Assembly: GCA_022925895.1 (NCBI GenBank)
Contig: JAKSYS010000092.1
Span: 62,001 to 126,000 of the forward strand
Length of the DNA stretch: 64,000 nt
Origin: Fragilaria crotonensis
Taxonomy: Eukaryota; Bacillariophyta; Fragilariophyceae; Fragilariales; Fragilariaceae
Direction: 5' to 3'
This document shows, one piece after another, positions 43,330 to 53,605 of the stretch; positions within the stretch are counted from its first letter, which is position 1; each line of letters begins with the position of its first letter. Both the position numbers and the translations under genes were made by a program. The notes under the pieces are model-generated. The model did not search any database. It worked only from the letters and a program-made list of their open reading frames with translations, and had not been told where the DNA came from.

Positions 43330-45429
43330 GTAGTGCAATTTCTATACGCTTCTTCAGTATGTTGCTTGGTACTGCTTTTGTTGTTGTGCCTCCTCTGATA
43401 CTACTACCTTCGACTCCACTTCCGATACCGCCAACACTGGTCAATCATGGCGTCCCAGGATGTTTTTAGCCAATCTACACTCCGATGGAAAAGAAACAGA
43501 TATTGCTGTTCAATTTGCATAAGCACTGACCAGCCAATATCAGGAATACCAATGGTCGGTGCATCAAAGGTTTCAAGACCAACCAAATACAATTTTGGCA
43601 TTTTTGAATTGTTTAGTCAAGTTACTGTGAAACGCCTAATCATCGCATTTGTATTATCTCTCTCTTCCTGGAGATCACCGCTGAGAAAGACGAGTGTACA
43701 AGCGCGTACACTCCTGCATTTCTAATTTTCTGTCCCGATTCTGGGATGCAAATTGACACGCCAATCAGAAGCTGGCGGAGATCAACAAATGTGTGGATAG
43801 ATGCCGGAAGTGGATGTGGGTGACACAAGCCACTTGACCATCACATGGTCCTTCCGCAGTCTCGGTTGTGCCCTGTATCTACTATGCCCCTTGCTTTTCT
43901 GATGCAAGCTCACTAAAACATGGAATGGAGCTCCTTGGCATACGATGCAGTTAGTGTTGGGCAATGTAGCGCATTGACTCGACTGACAAACGGACCTTCT
44001 CAGGATTTTCTGATGGACCTTTCCTGTTCCATGCAAATTTGGGAGTGTGGTCACAAGTATCAATTGAATTAGAAAAGCCGCGGCCAGCCAAAAGAGGTGA
44101 ATCTATGGCTTGCGGCATAGGTTGGCACATGGAAGCAACAGTCCGTTGGTCAGTATCAATGTCTGATGAATCTAGAGTGATGGATAGGTTTGCGTCTGTA
44201 TTAAGTGTAGCACACGACAGCAGGCAGGCCAGTGATGCGAAGAGGACTTGACAAGCGTCAAAACATACCATTGACACAAGTCCCTTAGAATAGGAAAGGT
44301 GGAGCTGCTTTTCCTTTGGCTTCAGACCCATCATGTTGCACCTTGTAGACAGGTTCTGCATTCTAACCCTCCTCTCTTGTGAAGGTTGACACGCAGCCTT
44401 AAAGTGATATCCACAGTCCATAGAACTTGCAGCCCAGTTTAGAATAAAAGAAAAGGCGGTCAGACGAGCATTTATCTCTTTCAAAAGCAGCAGCAGTTGC
44501 ATGTGCACCTTTTCCTCTCGAGAAAAGCTGTTGAAACCGAGAGGGTTTGATTGCAATTACAGAAGTTCTTCGAAAAATTCCAAAACGCCAGTATCAGGTT
44601 GAGACACAAGGTGCAAACTTCCTCGTCTTGCAAATCCGATCAGTGACCGCAAACTCTTGATGGACAACAACAAGAATGCCTCGTCTCCATTGCAGCAGTG
44701 GGTTATAAATTGTTGTTCGGCATGCCAGGAAATGACAACTGCTGACACTGTTTGTAGCTAGTGCTCTCTTGACAGGATGAACTCTGCGCAATAGTATGAA
44801 ATGATAGCCTCATAAAGGCTTTTTGACATCAATTACTGTAACAAGAGGAAACTACTCGGCCACTTGGCATGACATTCAAATAGCAGTTGGGAAATGAAAT
44901 GAAATGAAAGTGGTGCGAACCTTGTAATGTAAATGTGTCGATAAAAATAGCGTGCTCGTGCGGATTCTAAAAGACGTGCACGAAACAATATGGTGATGAT
45001 ACGTAAAGACAAAAAAGCCATTGATAAGGCAATGAAAATTAACACCGAAAGGGTGTGTGTTCATTATCACAATATTGGCCAGCAAGTCAAGAGTGCATTT
45101 CATTCCAATCCATTCTACCTATGCCAGAGGACACGAACAAACTGCAACGGATTAAGTGAGAATTTTTAATAGACAAACATCGCTGAAGCGTTGCTGACAA
45201 TTGAAAGTTATACGTCACGCAATAAAATATGACAAGACCACCTTTACATCAAAAACATCGGTTAAAGTGTTTTTTCAAAACATTACCATTTATTTAGATA
45301 ATCTTATCTTTGATTTTGTAAACAAATTTTGTGACTTCTTAATAGATTCATCAATAACAACGTAGCATTTCACCAAAACGTCCCTTGTGATGTATCTTGC
45401 GTACGTGAACGTTTCGTTGTCAGTAGAAA
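43330..45429. other. Gene-poor stretch with unassigned minus-strand frames
   Basis: The longest frame (43951-44556, minus, 201 codons) contains LLLLLKEINARLTAF and no recognised domain. It might be a further eroded transposon protein, because Harbinger relics lie on both sides. No other signal seen. Confidence 0.35.
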
Positions 45430-46117
45430 TGCACGCTCAATATCTTTCTTGGGGCTTCCAGCCACTTTGCAAAAGCCGATGCTCTGCGATCAAAGGCTTC
45501 TCAATTGATTCCACAAATCTTGAAAGCTTGTCTGGGTATATTCCATCGTCTACCATGAGCCAGAGTCGATTAAAAACTCGATTTCCGATCTTGAATTCAA
45601 AATCAACCCTGTCTGCAAATGAACCACCCAGGAAACTCTTCAAGAGACTACTTTGATCCCAAAGAATATTTATATCATTGAGTGATCCAGCCACCCAAAT
45701 GAGTGGTACCAGAACCACAAGTTATAGTCCGCCGCGAAAGCTTCAAGAACACTTGTTGGCTTCCCCTCTTTCCAGGTCAGTGATACTTACCAGTCAATGG
45801 GACAAATTTTCCAACTAATGTGAGTACAGTCAAGACTACCAATCATCCCTGCGGATTCCATGCACCACCTCATGCAGCCATTGCAGGCAGAGACTTGTCC
45901 GGGCTAGAACACTTTCCTATGATTCATCTTGCAACACACCAATTTGACAGAATTTCAGAAGACAAATCCTTGCCATTCCCTCACTCATTTGGAAGTAGTC
46001 TTGAAAAGCACTAGGAGAACAGCCGTAGGCAACTAGTAGCTTAAGTGCCATTAGAACTTTAACAAGTGGGTCAATGTTGTACCTTCCACTGACATAAAAA
46101 TGGGTCATTGATTGCAC
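45430..46117 (-). pseudogene. Harbinger (DDE_4) transposase relic (minus strand)
   Basis: Read on minus, the order is that of a PIF/Harbinger transposase. It runs YNIDPLVKVLMALKLL (about 46070), SAFQDYFQMSEGMAR, then IGSLDCTHISWKICPIDW (first catalytic D, about 45820), EGKPTSVLEAFA, GSLNDINILWD (second D, about 45680) and LMVDDGIYPDKLSRFV (about 45550). It is split into at least three frames by small indels, so it is a dead copy. No terminal repeats were found. Confidence 0.75.
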
Positions 46118-46928
46118 AGATGTTAAACATGTGTTGGGTCATCTGCTTGGTAACCGTGAATATACGTTTGTACTGGTTTGTCATCAAAATGGCGTCAATT
46201 AATCATCAAACATTGGTGTCAATTGATAGTAGTCTTCTTGGACGGCCAATTGTGCGCGTTGGTGTCGGAATTGTAAACGCCGCCATCGCTTAGGAGCTGT
46301 ATCCTCGCCACCGCATGGACGGTCTCGACCGTCAAGTTGTCGCTCGTCGTACTCTGAGGGCAACCTCAGCTGCAGCTATGGCTTATCTTTTCATTTCTTC
46401 CTCTTCTCTTTTCCTTTCAGTGTTCAATAAGAACTCAACCCAAAATAGGAAGGAGTGCAGCCATCAGCAACAGCACCATAATGGTGGCAGCTTTTTCAGA
46501 TGCACCATCCTCTGACATGTCAGAAAACTATGCAAGCGCTGGTGGAGGAGCAACTTGAATGAAGTTTGGTCCACAAGTCAAGATAATAGCTACCCTATCT
46601 CACAATGATGGAACAAGATCTGGCTGCATTTGAGTCACAATGAGTTGTGAATGGCCAAGAACAAATTCGACCACAATGAAATGCCCACGTAGTTATTATC
46701 CAAGATCTTACTTCACGTCCTGCTGATGTGTACTGGATGGTAGCCTATCACAAAATGGAATGAGATATCCGTTCGAGTTGCGTTGCGCTGCGCTGCGTTG
46801 TGGATTGTCAACAAGAACCGCCGAATTTGAAGTCACAACACAATGCCAAATGTAGTCGTCTGAGGTCTTACTTCACTTCGTGATACCCACTGGACGGTAC
46901 CCTATCATGAAATGTATAAGATATCTGT
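46118..46928. other. Non-coding stretch with an imperfect tandem duplication
   Basis: About 160 bp apart, two diverged copies of a block (TACTGGATGGTAGCCTATCACAAAATGG at 46730 and CACTGGACGGTACCCTATCATGAAATG at 46890) precede the next frame. A short GCGTTGCGCTGCGCTGCGTTG repeat lies at about 46779. No gene. Confidence 0.45.
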
Positions 46929-47375
46929 TTGATTATGGAACAAAATTTTGGGATTGTGAATGGAAATGTTCGACAATTTGCGATGCGACCAACAAGAAAT
47001 TTAACAGTTGTGGAGACGGCGGCACCAACAAATCAACAAAATCAAGGAGAAGTGCCTGCCCAGCATGCAGGGGGCAAGCGTGCAATGATGCTTGCAACCC
47101 TCATACCAACGCCCAGGAGTCTTCATGACCTCAGGCAGGAGTATGAATTTGGTGTCGGAGGGAGAAAAGCTGCGTTGCTTTTTTCCTATAGTGTGCGTGG
47201 TCGCTCCAAGCACAAATTTCACAGCAGGAAAACTGTGTGGGACTTGATAAGTGGCCTTGTCAGACTAGGCCACACAGCTGATTCAGGCATAGATAGAATC
47301 TATGCAGTGTATGGTGGGCAAACTAGAGTGAGCAAGCAAAATCATCAACGGATAAATCCAAACCTCGTATCATAA
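46929..47375 (+). CDS. Protein with GCR1_C-like DNA-binding C-terminus (possibly Crypton-derived)
   Basis: The 148-codon frame has a conserved-looking C-terminal half: IPTPRSLHDLRQEYEFGVGGRKAA, then RGRSKHKFHSRKTVWDLISGLV and SGIDRIYAVYGG. This spacing of W/Y, GRK, RG and IDxIYxxYG resembles the GCR1_C-type DNA-binding domain of Crypton-family elements and related stramenopile proteins. No tyrosine-recombinase domain is present upstream, so it would be a fragment or a domesticated piece. Family recall, not a search result. Confidence 0.4.
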   Translation: MIMEQNFGIVNGNVRQFAMRPTRNLTVVETAAPTNQQNQGEVPAQHAGGKRAMMLATLIPTPRSLHDLRQEYEFGVGGRKAALLFSYSVRGRSKHKFHSRKTVWDLISGLVRLGHTADSGIDRIYAVYGGQTRVSKQNHQRINPNLVS

Positions 47376-47475
47376 AACGAAGTTTCATGCTAATACTGTA
47401 CTGTTGTGCACTGTATAATTTTGGTACTTCGCGAGTTAGACCTACTTCACGCGGAGAAAGCATGTGGAGGGTTTT

Positions 47476-47632
47476 TGAGTAAAAGTAGACGTACTAAGAG
47501 CGACGGTGCAACGATATGCTACTAGTGGCGTGTACATAGATCATGGGATACGTCGATAGGTCAAGTTATGAGATCGAGCTATTGTACCGCATACTGTACA
47601 GTCGTGTACCGTACAACGTATACAATAAATCA
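47476..47632 (-). repeat. 3' LTR of the Copia fossil
   Basis: 157 bp, about 98% like the other LTR apart from one short length difference. Confidence 0.88.
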
Positions 47633-50600
47633 GTCCCCTCGAACTAATCAGACGAAGTCGGGCGAGTCGCTTAGTTCGTCGCAATATAGCCAGCGAGATG
47701 TAGGCGAAACATCGGATCAAAGTGATATTTAGTCGTCTAAAGACGATCAAGGTAACCCGTAGAACCTTTCGAACCTCAATGAGGGGGTTATCAACGATGA
47801 TCAACAAGGTCGTACAGGATCAATCCCACGGGGTGTTCACGCTTCTGCCCACCTGGGATAATCTTCGTACATATGTCCGCGAGTTTGTCATGGGTTGACA
47901 CATGTCACATGTCCAATAGACATTCACCCGTAGCTATTGCCTCGCGAACTGCATGATAACACACAGAATTGGACTTCTTTTTCAAAGTCGATTCGGGTTG
48001 TTGCGTGTTGTGTATCACAGACAGGCTGTTCCCATAAATGAATGAGGGACCGGATAATTGTACACTCATCATTCGGAGCTTGTAGCGAAGCCCGCAAATA
48101 AGATCCATGCCCTGCTTCATCACCACGAATTCGGGTCCGAAGACACTGGTCTCAATCGTGGACTGTTTATTTGAGAACCACGAAATAGGTGACTGATTCT
48201 GTAGATGACGAAGCCAGCAGCAGTTTGCGTGTCCGCTGATCTTCGCATCCGGCATGGTCGGAATCCACGAATAGGCAAAGATTCACTTTCTTCCCTTGTG
48301 GCTCCGGCACGTTTGGAGGTATCGCCTCCTTAACGTTCCCGTAATATTCTTCCAAACGCTTTCCTTAAAACGAGGACATATCAATCACGGAAGACGTCGG
48401 GTCGAACACAATCCTTGCGCTGTGTTTCTTCTCGAAATAGTTGAAAGTATGAAAGGAAGCGTTCAAATGGCCGTCACGAGGTTGAGCAAGATAGGACGAC
48501 AACTCGACACCTCAGTTGTGATATCAATTCACCCCAATTCATTGCACCATCGCCGAACACCAATCTGCATCTGATAGAACGAAGAGAAGGTCGCGTCCAA
48601 CATCGGACTTACTGTCGAGCTCAGTTGCATAGTTGGGAGGAAACGGTCCTGCTGCTCACTTCGTTCAATGCCGCGTGGGGAAGTTTGTATCGTGGAACTT
48701 CTTAACATTGAGCACAGCCGCTTGGATGTGCTTGCTGGAACTTATCGCCCAAATTGCGTGTACTCCGTTCGGTAGCGTGGTATTTCGCAACTTTGCGCCC
48801 AAGCCAAACTCCGGGTCGCGAATAGAGTCAGGTTTGGTCTTGAAGAAATGATCAATTGTATTTAAGACCCGAACACCGTCGTGGTGCACAACAGGAATGT
48901 TGTCAACATACAACAAGCAATAAGCTTAGTATTTGTACCCCTCCTCGGGTTCCAATATAGGCTTTAGCCACGCGGCCGGATCTGCACTGCATGATCCCCA
49001 GCCCGAGTCGTGCTGCACACAGTCGGCCAAATGATTTCTGAAAGAGAAGCACCGGCAGAATTCAGACCGTATAGTGCCCGAACAATCACTGCACTTGCAA
49101 TGTCGGCGGTCTTCACCTGCCTCTGAGTCGTTCAGAGCAGCCAAAAGTCCTCCGAAGGAAAACTTGCGTATTGTCACATACGTAGGTAGCGATTCCGTCA
49201 TGATGTGACCGCCGGCCACAAAGCGAGCTTTACGTTGAAAACCGTTTTCGCGGTCGATGCGGATGCAATCCTCATACGTTTTCGGAACTGTGAGTCCAAA
49301 TTTATGCATCCGCTCGTGGGATCGGATGTTTAAAGTCGCAATTATCCGATTGCGCCCCCTTAATTGTGAACGGGACCCACCACGCGAAAGCGGGTTCGCT
49401 CTCGATTCCTTGAGCGATCGAATAGTCAGCTAACTCCACGGGATTAGACTCCTTCAAGTCCACGAGTCGTTCCCATGAAGTGCTTCCATCTTTCCATTTG
49501 GTACAGAGTTGCCAACCCTTTGTCGTTTAGCAATAATGGCGATTCGATCCTTGCTGGACGAACATATCTGCGCGTTGAACCGCAGATCCGTCGTTTCGGT
49601 GATGAACGATCCCCTTCTGCAGGAGAAATTGATTGCCCTCTGTGTCGCAAATTGCAAACATATTCTGCGCGATCACATTGCTTGGCCGATAGTTCTGCCT
49701 GCACTGCCGTTTGGCCGTCGGCGAACTCAACATTGTAAGTACGAATGTCCAAGATTGGATTCTGGTTCGCCCTTCTTCCAACAGGACTTCCATCGAGTGC
49801 ACGCTTTCTGCTTCGAACCTTTGCACTCAACATCTTGTCGCCAATTGGCAGAGTCACCTCGGCCCCAATATACTGATTGTACGTGTCAGCAACAGGCTCA
49901 TCATGGGCGTCAGGGACTCGAGGCACCTCGCCGTCATCATCATCGACGTAGTTTGGGAATGTTGGAGTTTCTAGGTCAACCAATTCTGGGTTCGCAAAAT
50001 CCTTGTATTTGAATCCGTCCCCTAGAACCGAGTTTACCTTCTCCGTGAAGTCCTCGCACTTCTTCTTGATCGACTCGTCCGCCAATTCATCTGGCGTCAA
50101 CGAGCAAACAGTCGAACAATAAACAGTTTGGCCATTCCGCTGAAGGGCTTTCCGTGTCATAGCGGGACCTATATGGATAGCAGGGCCAAAATCGTGGCCC
50201 AACACCATCGATGCACTTGAACAGAGCAAATGGTGGTATGACAGCAGTTTCGCCGCTGATAACGGCCTCGCCCGTCGCATTCATAAATGTTGTGCGCGGT
50301 TAGAGATCTAACATACGCCTCTCAGTCCAGGCAATCATCCCAAAAGCGCTTGGGCGTACCAGAAAGAACCATCTGCCTCCCGACACCCTTCTGCAATTCT
50401 CTGATTGCAGCCTCCGCAGCATTCGGCCACGGCGTGTGTGGCTCCGTCTGTTGCGCGCTAATGGCACGACACCAGCCATCAGACGTCGTGAATGCTTGTG
50501 AATATTTATGATTCATTTGCGAATCAGTATTCAATATCAGAGTGCCAGTGAAGCAATCGATGTGGAAGATGACGGTACCGTAGCTGACGGCCGTTAGTGT

Positions 50601-53366
50601 GGAGCCGACGTGACAGTGTCGGATGCAGCACGGTGCGTATGCCACGTTGAGTCGTCACATTTACAGTACGCTTTGCAGTTTGCATGTCGATTCCCCAGTT
50701 CCGTGCCAAGAGTTGAGTAACAAATTGCTTTCCGGCAAACGGCGACCGGAGCAATGCAATCGAGCGGGTAAAGGAATGGATCTCGAGCGTCGGCGAAGTA
50801 GTCGATCGAGACATACTCGTTGTAATTCTGTAATTCGTTTGCGAACGAATAGATGTTGGAAACCGAGCAGAGTCGCCTGGACGGTGGGTGTGCTCCGATT
50901 CGGTCCCCTGTTTCCGACAGGTGTTCGTGAGCGCAGCTTTGTTATATGGGTCCCACGCGAGATCCTCGCTTGTGAGCGTGATATTAGAGATCGTCTCATG
51001 TGCCGCGACAGGCGGTTGACGAGTCGAAAAAAAATCAAGGTGATGCCGCGGAGCGAGAGCGGAACCACGTGCGGGGCGGTGGTGTCATCGGTGGGAATCA
51101 CCAACGAGTGTGTCAGGTCTTGACATTTCATTAAGAAACGAGGAACGTCGTTTACAATAATATCATTCTGTGCAATATCAGGGAAAAGGATCGCCTGATG
51201 AACCATGAGAATTACTGTTTCGCCGCTTACGGAATCATTGTACGCGAGCGCCGCCAAAACAGTGTTAAGATCCGTGGCGACAGGACCTGATGGGTTGAAA
51301 CCCGACACGTTTTATTGGACGATCGTAGTCTCGGACTACTAAACAATTACTGCCTACGGCACATTGGTCGGCTTGGGAGTCGAGATCGGATGCAGATTCA
51401 TGGGCAACCGACTTGTCGAGCAATCCCAATGTTCGAATGGCGGCCAAGCCTGCACAGCAGACTTTGAGCTTTGCATTCACGCAATTTGGCGCCAGTTTTC
51501 GCTTTCTTTGCGGGCTCATCGGCCGTCGTGCCGGAGTCCATTGAAAAGAAAGTGCTGTCATCATCTGCAACAGAGGTCTGCTGCATTTGCTCCTCCGATT
51601 GGGGCATCTGACGGTTGACAGCATGTAGGTTCTTAATAACCTCCTTAGGGTTGGGATTCTTGTCGCATCTCCGTTGCCCTTTGTTATCTCACTATATTTC
51701 GCACCGGGCGTGTGGCCACGCTTAAGGCGCTTGGAAGCAAGATCCTTTTGTCAAGCAAAGTCTGGCAAATGTAGTCCTGGTACAGACTTACGCATGCTTC
51801 AAAGTCGGAGCGCAGCGTTTCCTAGGACATAATGCGAGTTTTGACGGCGTCAAACTTGTCGTTTTTGATGCCATCAAGAAGAAGGTAACGAACCTTCGAA
51901 CGTCGATCAAAACCTACATGTCGGAGCCTTCAAACACTGAGTGCGGCTGCTTGAGCATGTTGACGTTTTTTTTTCAATCCCAACGACGCTGCTCGCCGTG
52001 GGAGACTGTATTATCAGCTTGTCTTTGGCCATCGTGGTCGTGATGTTGACGTGCTGTCGGCTCAAGAAGTGGCCGTAGATGCCTTGATAGGCCATCCTGC
52101 CATTTCCGGTTTCAGCGCTGGTTTAACATTCGTCCAGGCGGGGTTTATGCGAGTGATACGCAAGATTATGTTTCAAATCTTCTCGCGATTGACGAGGTAG
52201 TAGGCAGGATCTGGGACTTGAACTCTTGCAGCGTTGGCCGAGAGGTGTGGAACCCTTGCGATCGTTTCATCCTGTACCGTTTGGGAGATCATGTCCTCAT
52301 CGGGCGCAAGAAATCGACTTATTCTGACGAATGACATATGCTTGCGGGATCTTACGTTCCCAAGCACCGAGCGTGGGTACTCGTCGATGGCTTCTAGCGT
52401 TATCAGCCAGTCCTTCGAGTCGATGTGGGCAGGTCATCAGGATGCTAGTAGTGGATTCAAACTCACGAACTCGTTCACGATATTTGCGAATGCTGCGAAT
52501 GTTGTCGAGCGAGCGTAACGTTCGCGATGACCACTGTACAACTCAAGTGCACCTGATGGTGAAGGTAGAACAATAAGAGCTTGAGATTTAACTCGGCCCT
52601 CATTCTTTTAACCTGAACGCCGGGGTTCTGGGCATGCGCGGCTCCAGCGGCGGCCCCGGCGGGTGGAGGAATCATTCCTCAGGAGCGACAAATCACCTAA
52701 CAAAGGCTTTCGACCTTGTCATCAGAAAGAAGTCGTCTGATCTCCTCTAGGGAGTTGATGCCTTGGTCCTTGACGAGGGCTTGTGCAGCCTGTTCCGAGA
52801 ACCCGATACGGCCAAAAACCGTGCGCATTTCAGGAATATCCATTTTGGAAGCGTAGACCTCAACAACGGAAAACATGAAAGAGCTATCAATAGTAACTCT
52901 CCCTGAAGTTCCGGGCGGGTCGAATCCCTGTTCGATGCGTTCAACGGAGATCGCGTATTACGCAAGTGCGAGTATAATCATGCGTACTGTATAATTTATC
53001 ATCAGTATTATAGATAATAATACTCTCGCCTAACGGGCGATATATGAATCTTTCATCCGCGATGGTACGGATCGAAGGATGGATGTGATCGATCCATCAA
53101 TCGGTTGTCGAGATCGGTTCGACAAGGTGAATGGGGATCGTAAAATCACCTCATTCCAATTCAGGCCACATGCACCATCTTGCATGTTATGGTTCACTGG
53201 TTTTCAATGGGTTATTTTATGGCAGTTCAACGCATGCCTGGGCACAGCTGACAAGTCACTCGACGCGAGCGAAGGGAGCAGCCCTATTCACTAAGAGCAT
53301 GTACATTGCCATCGAAATCGTCAGATGACATCGTCCGTCATCATCCAGAGCGGTGGGTCTGATAAA

Positions 53367-53530
53367 CTGAGTAAAAGTAGACGTACTAAGAGCGACGGTG
53401 CAACGATATGCTACTAGTGGCGTGCACATAGATCATGGGATAGGTCGATAGGTCAAGTTATGAGATCGAGCTATTGTACTTGTACCGCATACTGTACAGT
53501 CGTGTACCGTACAACGCATACAATAAATCA
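53367..53530 (-). repeat. 5' LTR of the Copia fossil
   Basis: 164 bp. Its outer edge lies 75 bp from the 3' end of the GT92 fusion gene. Confidence 0.88.
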
Positions 53531-53605
53531 TTTTCCTACAGGGATCGAATTTTAGGAGCGTTTCGTTCAGACAAGGCTGTCAAATACTTATATGAAGAGG
53601 GTCTG

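Larger units (their letters stand above)
47476..53530 (-). mobile_element. Copia-type LTR retroelement fossil
   Basis: A Ty1/Copia-type element of the kind common in diatoms, read on the minus strand. LTRs are at 53367-53530 (5') and 47476-47632 (3'), begin TG and end CA, and differ by three substitutions and one short length change. A TATCAGA-type primer-binding site lies next to the 5' LTR and a GAGGGGA purine tract next to the 3' LTR. From right to left there are gag-like sequence (about 51300-53200), integrase (about 50300-50660), reverse transcriptase (about 48600-49300) and RNase H (about 47900-48360). The flanks share TTTT. It is broken in many places. LTR similarity suggests a fairly recent insertion. 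Confidence 0.85.

Noticed and set aside
43951-44556. 201-codon minus-strand frame as a gene
   Set aside because: No conserved motif, no splice context, and it sits between transposon relics.
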